From Oxyruncus cristatus (taxonomy: Eukaryota; Chordata; Aves; Passeriformes; Cotingidae): DNA of 64,000 nucleotides. This document shows positions 1 to 17,234 of this stretch, one piece after another (position 1 is the first letter of the stretch; each line of letters begins with the position of its first letter). The notes under the pieces were generated by a model that was not told where the DNA came from, made no database searches, and was given only the letters and a program-made list of their open reading frames with translations. Both the position numbers and the translations under genes were made by a program. The DNA lies in NCBI GenBank assembly GCA_013399855.1, contig VXAY01006832.1, positions 195,356 through 259,355 of the forward strand. Direction: 5' to 3'.

Positions 1-120
1 GGGCGGCGCCGGCCCGGCCCTGCCCGGGCCCCGCCGCCCGCGGGAGCTGCTGCGGCCTGCGAGAAAGGGGCGGCTGCCTGTGAGCGTCGGAGGGCTCGAG
101 AACATACGAGTTCTGCTCCC
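1..120 (+). promoter_or_regulatory. CpG-rich promoter / 5' end of the CtBP gene
   Basis: The first 120 bases are very GC- and CpG-rich, with GC-box-like GGGCGG at 1-6 and 68-73, and fall abruptly to ordinary composition afterwards. The block lies just upstream of the first recognised CtBP coding exon, so it is probably the edge of that gene's CpG island and non-coding first exon. Possible donors are at 80 (GTGAGC) and 166 (GTAATG). The window begins inside the island, so its left border and any upstream coding exon cannot be seen. Confidence 0.55.
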
Positions 121-445
121 TCAAGGAGGAAACAGTATCTGGGCTGAGATGGAGGAGTGGGCACGGTAATGGGGAGGCCTGAACCGACTTTGTAACTCGT
201 TTCAGGAGCCTGGAGTAAGATGATGCGCTTCTGAGTAGAGCACCTCTATTATCTCGTTATTGATAAAACATACTTGATTTTCCTTTATTTAGTGGTGGCA
301 GAGGTGGTTGTATTTTTTTTCAGCTTCTTTTCCCTGTGTTTGTTTTCTGTTTATGCCTTTTGCTTTGCCTAATGTGTTTCTAAATACTGTTAGTGACTTA
401 CTGGACTAGCAAAGGAGAGTTGCTGAATTCTTGTTTTTTATGTAA

Positions 446-7420
<6,975 letters not shown>

Positions 7421-8424
7421 CAGCGTCTTTCTCTCCTCTCCTTTGGCAGCAGAAAAAAGTAGGAGGGTATCTCCTCCTAGGACCTTCTTTAACACCCTAC
7501 AGAGACTGTTTCCTGTTCATATGGGACGGGAGAATGCATTTCATTACCGACAAACTTTAGTTCTTGCCTTTGTTTTGTAACCCTTTAGTTATAATCTCTC
7601 AATGAATCCTTCTCCTCTGGGGCATGGCAGCAGTGACTTTGCCTCCCCTTGGCTTAATGAATGAGTTTTCCCATGTATCTGCTTCAGTTGTGTGTGACAG
7701 GGAGCTGTCCTTGTGCACTCGAAAATAGAAGTGAAGCCGCCTGATCAGGGATGGTCCTCAGTGTTCCTAACACCAGACTTCAGTGCACACTTTTCAGTTG
7801 TGACTTGTAGCTTAAATTTAATTTGGCTGAACCTCTCTTAAGTGTAGCCATTGGAATATTAGAAGAAATACTAGTGAATTGGAGAAGTTGTGACTATTGT
7901 CTTCATTATGCTGTTGATAGAATGCAGCCTAGGCTAAGCTCTGTGTGTTACTTTGCTTGTGTTAATTAATGCTTCCTGTGAGAAGAGACGTAGCGCAGGC
8001 ACTGCTAGTTCTTGACCATACAAAATTTTCTCTATGCAGTTCTAGGCCTGAAGTTAAAAGTAACAGTCTCAAAGCCAGCCTTGTAAATAATTTGGAAGGG
8101 ATTAAAATGTCATCAGATGTGTTCTGGTGGCCACCGTGTTGGTGAGGCTTCAGAATAGTTCACCCTGGAGTCTGTAACTTGGAGAAGGCAAGAGAATGCA
8201 GAAATGGGAAAAGCTTGCCCTGAGAGACAGCAAGTAGCAATAACGTGCAGCTGCAGTTGCTGGTTCCTCACACACAAGTACCTCACAGTCTGTGGCAGTG
8301 TTTATCCACAAGGTATCCATCATGCTGGGATTCTAAACTATGCTACAGATTTTTTTTTTTTTCTCTTTTTACATAACTGCATCAGCTAGAAGTGACATCC
8401 CACTTCTCTGTGCTGTTGGAGAAG

Positions 8425-8650
8425 GCTTTTGACAGTCAGGAAAAGGTTTTTCACCCAGAGGGTGATTGAGCACTGGAAAAGGCTCCCCAGGGAAGTAGTC
8501 ACAGCACCGAGCCTGTCTGAGTTCAAGGAGCATTTGGATAATGCTGTCAGGCACTTGGTGGGATTCTTGGGGTCTCCTGCACACGGCCAGGAGTTGGACT
8601 CTGATCCTGATGGGTCCCCTCGAACTCGGCATATTCTGATTCTCTGATAT
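8425..8650 (+). mobile_element. CR1 LINE, 3' terminal fragment
   Basis: The sequence follows the bird CR1 3' end closely: TTTTTCACCCAGAGGGTGAT, then a CACTGGAAAAGGCTCCCCAG block, GAGTTCAAGGAGCATTTGGA, and an ending resembling TATTCTGATTCTCTGAT, the short terminal repeat type that CR1 uses instead of poly(A). It is 5'-truncated as most CR1 copies are, and it sits in the inferred CtBP 3' UTR in the sense orientation. Confidence 0.92.
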
Positions 8651-10781
8651 CCTGCATCTCTAGGGCAGGGCAGGGCAAGGCCAGACCGGTTTGTTTTACA
8701 TGAATAAGCTTTGTGATAGTAAAGGAGAATGAACACTCTCAGCTTTTCACCTGAAGCAAAGGCAGGATTGTTGCTGACAAGTCTTTTCCAGTTCACAAAT
8801 GATTGAACATGAAGTGCTACTTCATGGGGTGTGGAGTCTTCAGGAAAAGAGGTTCCACGGGACGAATTATTTCTTTAATTCCAAGTCTTCCTTTAATTTC
8901 ATCTTGTTACACTTTAGTTACAGCCTTTCTGTGCACAAGACGTAACAATTTCTGATTGATTTGTTCATGTTGATATATAAAGTAGGTGCTATATGGGAGG
9001 CAAAACCCTATGTGTGGGTTTCTCAGCCTTCCTTGATTCTTTTCTCTGTTGTGTGTCTGTGACTGGAAGCTGAACAGATGGGAACAGACTGGAAAAACAA
9101 CTTGAAGTATGGACAAAATCCTCTGTTTAGGCTGTTGAGTTTGGGAAGCTGAGGAAAGCTTTTGGAATCAGTTTTCAGATTTTTTTTTTCCTGGTTTTAA
9201 ATTTTTCTCCAACACTGCCTTCTGTATAATGGCTTACTACTAATACAGTGAAGTGATTCTTTCCTTTCTCCTCCACCCCTCTCGCTCCCCCCAGCAATTC
9301 AAGAAAGGAAAATAGTCAAGAAGTAAACTTCAGGTGTTTTCTTACAGATTTTACACTTTAACTGTTTAGCATTAGTGAGATGATATTAGTTTTCTAGTGC
9401 TGAGTGTCTTTTTTTGATAAGGTATTTGTCTCAGTGAAGGTTCATGGCTTCTGTGTTTTCATGGATGATGCTAATTCTACTTAAAATTCATATACCTCCT
9501 TGGCTGCTCAGGTTTAGCAGATCAGACTGGGACTGGTGGTAGGCACGAGTTACAGGAGAACTTTTTCTGAGCAAAAGCCTAGAGCTCAGAAGCCCATTGA
9601 TTGCAGATGTACCTAAAATAACCAGCAGCACTTTCCTGAATTCTCTAATCTCAAGGAAATCTCTATTTCACAAGCTGCTGGCTCAGAAAACTCTTCTTCT
9701 GACAGGCAGGTATGGAAAAGTTTTCAGAAAGCTCATCTGTCTATTACCACATTAGGGAAGCAGTCTGTCAATAACTACTCTTACTTGCTGCTGAAAATTC
9801 CTACCTAGCTTAGGGGTTCAGGTCTGAGATTATTTTGTGGTAAGGGGCTTCTAATGATGAGCTTTGAGGATCAGAGTACATTGACCTTGTCTTTTCTAGA
9901 GCACAATGCAAGATAGATTTATTTTTTTAAAAGAGGCAATTTATTTTTTTTTTTCTTGACTGCAGGTTTCTCTGTAGACCAGTCAAATAACTGAGCAGAG
10001 GAAGAGTAGAAAGATCTCATTTGGGGGACACTTGAGTTTCTCAGTTCTTATTTGTGGTGGCTAGATACACTGGTGACTAGTAAGCGTAGGAATTAAATAA
10101 TTGATGTAATAAGGAATATTTCCAGTTATGGGTACTAAGGAGTTGAAGCTGACAGCACTGATAGTGGCTCTGTTCTCTCCAACAACTTGTGATTGGTTGT
10201 GAAGGCAATTTTCCCCTTGATTAAAGCCACAGCAGAAAATGTTGAGGTAAAAATGAACAGAACTCTTATCCTGTCCTCAAAAAGGACTCTCTTTGCGCTT
10301 ATAGGATTACTCTGCCTGTTTGCCATTTGTACCTCTGCTGACAGCCTGAACCTATTATCACCAGACAAAGGCTGTTCTGAACGGAGAGCTCAAAGAAAAA
10401 TTTACCAGTACTAAAGCACCCTGAGGTCTTCTCCTTTCCCCGAGTGCCAAGTGCTTTGTGAGCACTTTCTGCTGTGTGATACACTGACTTGCAGCTCCCC
10501 CTCCCAAGCTTAGTGCAGTATACAGAAGTGGAATGACTTTTTTTTTTTTTTTAATGCCTTCCTTCAGAACTAGTGCAGAGCTTTAATCCCAAAGAACAGA
10601 AGTCTCCCAGGGTGAGGCAGGAGTGCCCTAGCTGCACTAATCTGCTTACAGGAGGTGCTCACACTGTCCCAAGGTACATTCTGTTTGTCAGGGTCACTGC
10701 TGCTGACCAGCTTTTTTTATAGAGGACTCAGAGTTTCAGAAATATATTTTTGTAGACAATGACTAAACTGTGAAACATTGA

Positions 10782-10787
10782 AATAAA
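10782..10787 (+). terminator. AATAAA poly(A) signal, CtBP
   Basis: Canonical hexamer about 3.36 kb after the stop codon. A second AATAAA at 10895-10900 may be an alternative end. Confidence 0.45.
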
Positions 10788-10894
10788 GCATGTAAAGAAA
10801 AACTTACAGCACTGTCCTCTGTACAGATGTTTTTCTCACTTCAGTTCTCTCCTGACTCATAAGAAAATGTTTGATTACTTCTTGGATATATTTT

Positions 10895-10900
10895 AATAAA
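10895..10900 (+). terminator. Second AATAAA poly(A) signal, CtBP
   Basis: Canonical hexamer just before the change to intergenic sequence. It is a candidate distal 3' end of the CtBP transcript. Confidence 0.4.
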
Positions 10901-10915
10901 ATTCTCCAAAGAACA

Positions 10916-11989
10916 CGGCTGCTGTCTATGGAAGGGGTGGTCTTAGGTACAATATTGAAGGGGAGGGTTGAAAACCTGTATAGGTGAGTGTCTGCATCAG
11001 TCCTGCTTTTCCCAAATTAGAGAAACCACACAGTCGGTCCCTGGATCAGCCACTCTGGTACTTTCTTTGGATTCTGGAGCATTGACCATCAGTCAAGGCT
11101 GTGAAGGTGGCAGCCTGGAGAAGCAGCCATCTTCAGTGCTTAAGGGACACTTTGGATGACACCTGATGGTTACTTACCTGACTTCCCATGAGTTGGAATT
11201 GTAGCTGGTTTTAGCAGCCATTGAAGCGTGTAGTTTAACAGCAGTAGCTGTCTTCACGCTTTTACAGTAAAATAGTATTTGAAATTAACACACAGAATTA
11301 ACCTATGAAACTTCACTTTTCCAACTGTAATAGAATTTGGTGCAACAGAATTAAGTATTTCGTAAGTTGAAGTTCATTAATTCATGCTTTATGGCCTATG
11401 CTCCCTGGGTCGATCATTAATGACAGTTAACCCGCTGGTTTGGTGGATTTTATCACTGTTGGTCTAACTGATGTTGTGTGCCTTTGGAACCCCCACCACC
11501 ATTCTCGGGAGATGAGAAATGCTGACCTGCTTTATCGTGCCCATGTGGGTCTGAGCTGGTGGAATGGGAAGGGGACATAGGACCCCTTGGAATCTTTCAC
11601 ACCATGTTTCTGCACAAGCAGAAACAGATGTAAAAATCACATCGTTTTTCCAACGGTGGGATTCTGAAGTATTTTGTGGTGGTTCCTGTTGAAAAGGGGC
11701 AGGTTTAGGGCACTGCACTATGCTGCATGAGAACTGTTCAAATTTTCCAGCTCCTCCTGACAGCTGAATTCATTAACATAAAGATTTTGTATCTTAATCA
11801 CTCCCTAAATACATGCCTTTCCAAAATCTGCCTCACGGGAAAGCAACGCAGCCGGCGCCGTGCAGTTCCTCCTGCCAGCCGTGGGATCCAGCCTCAGACG
11901 CGGGCACTCGTTCTTCTCTGGGTTTACCTCGAAATTTAGGTCAAAGCTCCTTAATTTCAGCGATAATTCCAGGTTTTGAACTTGGCGTT
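10916..11989. other. Intergenic region between CtBP and KDM3B
   Basis: About 1.1 kb of moderate-GC sequence without a recognisable gene, RNA or repeat. It leads into the GC-rich KDM3B promoter block. ORFs on either strand are short and have no recognisable domains. Confidence 0.5.
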
Positions 11990-12383
11990 CGTCAGAGGAA
12001 GGCTCCTGCCCGATAACCGGCCGTCTGGGGGTTCCCCGTCCCAGCAGCCCCTCGCACCGCCCCGGTCTGTCCTCACATCGTCCCGGTCCCGCTCTCCCCT
12101 CACACCGTTCCGGTTCTCTGTCCCGTTTCCCTGCCCTGGAGTCCCCTCCCACCGCCCCGTTTCCTGCCCCGGTTCCCCGTCCCGGTTCCCCTCGCATCGC
12201 TCCGATCCCGATCTCGTTTCCCTGTCCCATTCCCCCGTTCCTGATCCCCTCGCACCGCCTCGTTCCCCGTCCCGGTTCCTGTCGCGTTGCCCGCGCACAG
12301 CCCAGTCCCTGCCCCGTTCCCCCGCCCGCTCCCCTCACGCCGCCGGTCCCGCCCGTCCCGCGCGGGGCGCTGTGGGGCCGGGC
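11990..12383. repeat. GC-rich degenerate tandem repeat at the KDM3B promoter
   Basis: The stretch is built from imperfect units such as CCCCTCGCACCGC followed by CCCGTTCCCCGTCCCGGTTCC, recurring many times with variable spacing and strong C/G strand asymmetry (C-rich on +). It runs directly into the N gap. The long Pro/Arg/Ser-rich ORFs here are by-products of the repeat. Confidence 0.7.
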
Positions 12384-12747
12384 NNNNNNNNNNNNNNNNN
12401 NNNNNNNNNNNNNNNNNNNNNNNNNNNNNNNNNNNNNNNNNNNNNNNNNNNNNNNNNNNNNNNNNNNNNNNNNNNNNNNNNNNNNNNNNNNNNNNNNNNN
12501 NNNNNNNNNNNNNNNNNNNNNNNNNNNNNNNNNNNNNNNNNNNNNNNNNNNNNNNNNNNNNNNNNNNNNNNNNNNNNNNNNNNNNNNNNNNNNNNNNNNN
12601 NNNNNNNNNNNNNNNNNNNNNNNNNNNNNNNNNNNNNNNNNNNNNNNNNNNNNNNNNNNNNNNNNNNNNNNNNNNNNNNNNNNNNNNNNNNNNNNNNNNN
12701 NNNNNNNNNNNNNNNNNNNNNNNNNNNNNNNNNNNNNNNNNNNNNNN
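12384..12747. other. Assembly gap (364 N)
   Basis: A run of 364 Ns bounded by GC-rich sequence. The length may be an estimate. It probably hides KDM3B exon 1. Confidence 0.98.
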
Positions 12748-14488
12748 CCGGGCCGGGGGCTGAAACTTACCCGTGAGACAGACGCGTCCGGGACGGGGAT
12801 GCTGAGCTGCGCGTAACCTGCCAAGTGCTGGCGTTTGGGTTTGCTTGTTTTGGTTTGGTTTGTTCCCCGGGAAGATGTTAAATATTGTTGATAAGCCTAA
12901 ATGGTGTATGAAAATATACATTGAGGGCATAATCTTGGTTGAGGATCGTCAGTTTAATTCTGCCTCAGGTTTCATTTTCGGCTGTGGGAATTTGGGCTTT
13001 GTATACTGTGTTTAAACACTCTTTAGCATTTCTTTGGTGTATTTCTAGTATGGCTCAGTGAAACGCTTGGGTGGAGATCCCTAAAAAGAGCTCTTGAAAG
13101 GTACTGGTATCTTGAAACGTGCTGTTTCCCTTTGCACGTGTGAGTTCCGTGAGGTCTGGTGTGCTTCGGAGGGCTGTGTCTGTTACAGTGACCCCTGGTA
13201 GGGAAAACGAGGTTCCGTGTTTGTGAAGAGTTTTAGTTCTCTTTATGATTAGCTTTTTTAAAAATCAGAAATTAGTTCTTGCGATAAGTTGTTCGGACTT
13301 CTTTGCAGACTTCCAAATTTGAGAAGTTTCCTTGACATCCTACAGTCTTGATGCTGCTTTGTTTGGCCTTGCTCTAGAGCTGCACCCAGGGCTGTCAGCA
13401 GGAAGCAGCGCTGGGTTTGGCTTTGCAAAGGGGGCCCAGCACCCTGTGTCTGCAGCTGAGAGCTGTGGTGATGTGCTCCAGCTGCTGCTGTACCTGTTAA
13501 AGGAGGAGGAAGGCAAAACCAGTGCAGAAGGGAGTTCTTGAAAATGTGGCAAGTGTTTGAGACTGTCTGAATTGTGAAAATGTACTGGGGCTAAGACGCA
13601 ACTGGAGAGCTGCTCTTGTAGCAGACTGCATTGGACATGTGTGTCATCAGTGCTCTTGCATTATGGACTCATCCACTGCAAATATGAGTATGATGGAATG
13701 AATTTTACATGTGCCTTTCCTTTTGGTGGAAGGACTGGTGAAGTGTTGCTTGTTTTTTGTTCGGAGGGGTTTTTGTTTATTTTTTTGTTTGGTTTTGTTC
13801 TGAATCTCTGCTCAGTAAAAGGTAGTCACTTGTTCCCTGGTTAGTCATGGCTATCCAGCCACGTGACACCTGCTAGACTGCCCTGAAAAAGTAAAAATCA
13901 ACCTCTGTGTTTGATAGATAGCATGGGAAGAATGGGATTTTTTTTTGGTGTGTGAATTCATTACCTTCATTGAGCACTGCAGTTCTCTCCTCAGCTCTTT
14001 TCATCAATAACCTCCCACTTAGCACAGTTCCAGTGGTGCAGCTCTCTCTCTAGTCTCAAAATCTGTGCAAGAACTCTAAAATGTGAACTGTGTAAAACAC
14101 TTGAGGCAGAATTTAGAGTAATGTGGAACATTTAGTGTTTTCATGGACCCTTCCATGCGTAGTGAACGCTGCTGTGATGATGGTAATGATTTACCATCAG
14201 AAAAAAGTCCTTTTTAAACTCCTTCTGTCAGAAGTGATGAGTTGGCACCAAGCAGTCAACCACTGCTCAGGAAATACTCATTTAAGGAAAAGTAATAATG
14301 TGGACTAGGTGTGAAAAAGGCTAGGAAAAACATCTTTTCTACTCTTTGGCTTACTTAAGTCTGTGCTTTCTTATAGTATCCTGAAAGGATGGTTTCACTT
14401 ACCTGTAATCTGATGTAGGCCTTTTAGAAATACAAAACTGCAGTTGAATATTTGCACATTTCTAAGACAGAAAACTCAGGAGTAAACA

Positions 14489-14576
14489 AGGGGGTTTTTT
14501 ATGTCTTATCCAAGGATTTTTAATGTCTTGTCCAAGGGGGTTTTTTATGTCTTATCCAAGGTTTGTTTATGTCTTC
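14489..14576. repeat. Short minisatellite, about 23-base unit
   Basis: Roughly 3.5 imperfect units of the form GGGGTTTTTTATGTCTTATC plus CAAG. Units 1 and 3 are nearly identical, unit 2 has TTAATGTCTTGTCCAAG, and unit 4 is a partial GTTTATGTCTTC. Confidence 0.8.
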
Positions 14577-16639
14577 AATTTTTATCTATTTCTTACAGTA
14601 ATCTGCACATAATTGAATGTGTTCTAAAGACATTGTATATGATATGTAGATTAGATTACATGTTTTTGTTAGACTGTATAAAGTGTTTTATTTGTAAGGG
14701 ATTTAATTGAATAAAGTTGGTATTTAGAAACTATCTGGATTGTGGAATAAGTTTAATTCATTTCTGAAGTATCAGAACTCTTAGTTGGTTGTAAATACCA
14801 GGGTAATTCAACTAGTTTGTCTAACTAGGTCACATTGAGAAAGAATATCGTCCTGTCTGGAGGCTATAGAGAGTAGATGAAGGATACTGGAACCCTGCAA
14901 GACTGCATTTAGGTTTATGTGCCCGTAAGCAGGTTTTGAATGCTACCTGAGAGTCATCTGGGTGGTAGGGAAGCACATGGGAAAAATGTGCCTGTCCTGT
15001 CTGTTGGGCAAGTGTGTGGAGGTTCTTGCCTGTTGTGCATATGTGTCTGCTGAAGAGTTTCAGTTCTTTCTGGGACTGAATGGGGAACTTGTAGAGGCTT
15101 TCAAACTGTGGAGAAAGAGGAGTTTTCAGACTGGGACTGTGGAAGTGGTGGGAAGGTTCAAAGCAAGCTGGGGTTGTGAGTCTGGGATATTCAGATTGTT
15201 TTCTGTGCCACTCTCCCTTTCATTTCCTGCCGTTCTGCAGAGGTGATCATGTTCGTGGATCATTCTCCCTCCACTTGCATGTCTTTGGGTATTGAAAGAG
15301 TACATGAGAAGGGACCCCAGGCAGTGGTGTAGGCTTCCTCTCACTCCCTAAGTAATGTCTCATATTGCTGCTGTTGAAAGCAGAACACTGGGCTGGGGGG
15401 GCGTTGGTAAGACCAGTTATAAGGCATACAGTTGATGCTTCTTGTTGTAAAAGAGATTTTTAAGAACAAACAGAATGTTGAATGCTTTTTTGAATACATC
15501 TTTACTCGCTTTGCAATTAAAATACAATTTTGTGAAGGGGAACTGACTGCAAAAGTAGTGGCTGTACATTTTCTCTGCTTACTCTGTGATACTTTATTGG
15601 TGGCCTAAATACACAGTACTGTGAATCCTTGTTATGCCACAGGTTTGTTTTTTTTTTTCTGAAGACCTTTCTGTTTTCCCATGTGTGCAGGATAGACATC
15701 CACACTGAAAAATATGCATTCATGTGGTAAGGAATGTCTTCTGTAATTCCACTGATTACTTCTCTCAGGGCTTGATAGGGTCATGAGATATTCTCTAATC
15801 AACTGTGGTACTGAAATGGAAGGAGCAGAGCTGATATAAGGGGAATGGAATACCTCTGCATTTGTAGCTTGTATAAGTTTATGTGGTTTATTAAAAAAAA
15901 AGGTCTTGACTTCTTTGGCTGTGTAATTGCAGTGGGGAAGACTCACTGTGACTTGCAACATGCTCAAAAGGATCTTGGCAGATCTGAGGTGGTTGTCAAG
16001 GTATAGATGAGGAGTGGGGTGGAGGCTCAAGCTAACGAGCCTTCCCAGCCCTGTGCCATCTCAGGTGTCCAGTGCTGTGCTCACTGAATAGTGAGGGAGG
16101 GCATATGGTGGCTGTGGGAAGGATTGATTGGACTGATCTCAGCACTGGTTTTGCCAAGGCTGGCAGTAGGACTGGAAGATGAAGGGCTGTTCCTCCAAAA
16201 TGCAGGTGATGGAGAGGTAACTAACAAAGTTTGTGTGGCAGTGGTTGAAAGAGGCTTATTATAGGCTGCACATGTTTGGCTAAACCCCTTGCAGAGTTGT
16301 CCTTATGCAGCACGTGTTCCATGTCTGCTGAAAATACTTTCTCACCCTGCTGTCTTCCATGTTTCTCTTAATCTCTGAGAGACTCCAGGTTCCTGTCTTG
16401 TTGTTTTTTTCCTCCTCCACTGTACACGTGCAGGAGTTTCAGTCGTACTGCTTTATTCCTGGGAATTATGGAAGTGCCCACTTTGCTCACTGTGCTTTCA
16501 TAGCTTTTATACAGTGTTTCTGATATTTAGGAAGTGTCACACTACTGAATATGTGCTACACTGATCTATCTGTGTGCAGCAATTTCAATACATTTTAAAT
16601 CTGTCTTGCACAAAATAAGTATATTTGGGAGGTCTGTGG

Positions 16640-17234
16640 AGAAATATGGAAGCTCTAAAGAAAGTAAGCCCAAGGGAGACTGGGACCCCATGGTAAACCT
16701 CTGCTGGAACAGGGTCCTGGCAGGACGTGTGGATCCATGGAGAGAGGACACCACACTGGAGCAGATTTAGTGGCTGGACTTGTGACCCTGTGGGGGACAC
16801 ACTGGAACAGTTTGTGAAGAACTGCAGCCTGTGGGAAGGACTCATGTTGGAGAAGATCATGGAGCACATGTCTCCTGTGGGACAGAGCCCACACTGGAGC
16901 AAGGGAAGGACTCCTCTCCTCAGGAGGAAGCAGTGACAGAAACAATGAACTGACTACAGTACCCATTTCTGTCTCCCTGCACTGCTGGAGGGCTGTAGGA
17001 AAGGTGTTTTTAAGATTTAGGTTTACTTGTCATTATCCTGCTCTGGTTTTGATTGGTAATAAATTCAGTTAATTTCTCCAAGTTGAGTCTGTTTTGCCCC
17101 GATGGTAATCGGTGAGAATCTCATCCTGCCCTTAGCTCAGTTCATTTCATTACATTTTGCCTTCTCTGTCCACTTGAGGAGGGAAGTGATAGAACAGGTT
17201 CGGGTACCTGGTGTCCAACCAGGGTCAAACCACA
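16640..17234 (+). mobile_element. Endogenous retrovirus LTR (ERVL-like bird family), 5'-truncated, sense
   Basis: The segment has the modular structure of a common bird LTR: repeated CACTGGAGCA-type units alternating with CTGTGGGA-type units, a poly(A) signal AATAAA at 17,058-17,063, then GTCTGTTTTGCCC and an ending in CCACA. The same family appears in reverse at 49,369-50,485 and shares the signature order. No gag, pol or env remnant is adjacent, so it is most likely a solo LTR. The 5' boundary is approximate, and the family name is from memory rather than a search. Confidence 0.8.

Larger units (their letters stand above)
7421..10915 (+). other. CtBP 3' UTR (inferred)
   Basis: Non-coding sequence follows the stop to two AATAAA signals at 10782-10787 and 10895-10900. 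No other gene signal intervenes, and a long 3' UTR is common for CtBP genes. It contains a CR1 3' end at 8425-8650. The exact cleavage site and the possibility of an earlier poly(A) site cannot be read from sequence alone. Confidence 0.55.
11990..12815 (+). promoter_or_regulatory. KDM3B: KDM3B CpG island / promoter region (interrupted by gap)
   Basis: High-GC, CpG-dense sequence flanks the N gap on both sides (up to 12,383 and from 12,748 to about 12,815). It is the only CpG-rich block upstream of KDM3B exon 2. Mammalian KDM3B exon 1 is itself GC-rich and coding, so promoter and exon 1 are expected here. The transcription start is not visible. Confidence 0.6.

Noticed and set aside
8386..8796. 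136-codon minus-strand ORF in the CtBP 3' UTR
   Set aside because: It is antisense to the CR1 tail; the sense strand matches CR1 at nucleotide level.
11805..12930. Several long ORFs on both strands across the N gap (up to 339 codons)
   Set aside because: Most codons are Ns, and the rest derive from the GC-rich degenerate repeat. They are open only because the repeat lacks stops and Ns are not read as stops.
13332..13552. Opposed ORFs of about 70 codons near the start of intron 1, considered as an alternative first exon
   Set aside because: The + strand ORF has no KDM3B similarity and no donor in the right phase before its stop. The composition is GC-moderate intron sequence.
16585..16966. 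Overlapping minus-strand ORFs of 62-105 codons
   Set aside because: They fall in the sense-oriented LTR; the apparent repeats reflect the LTR's modular units.
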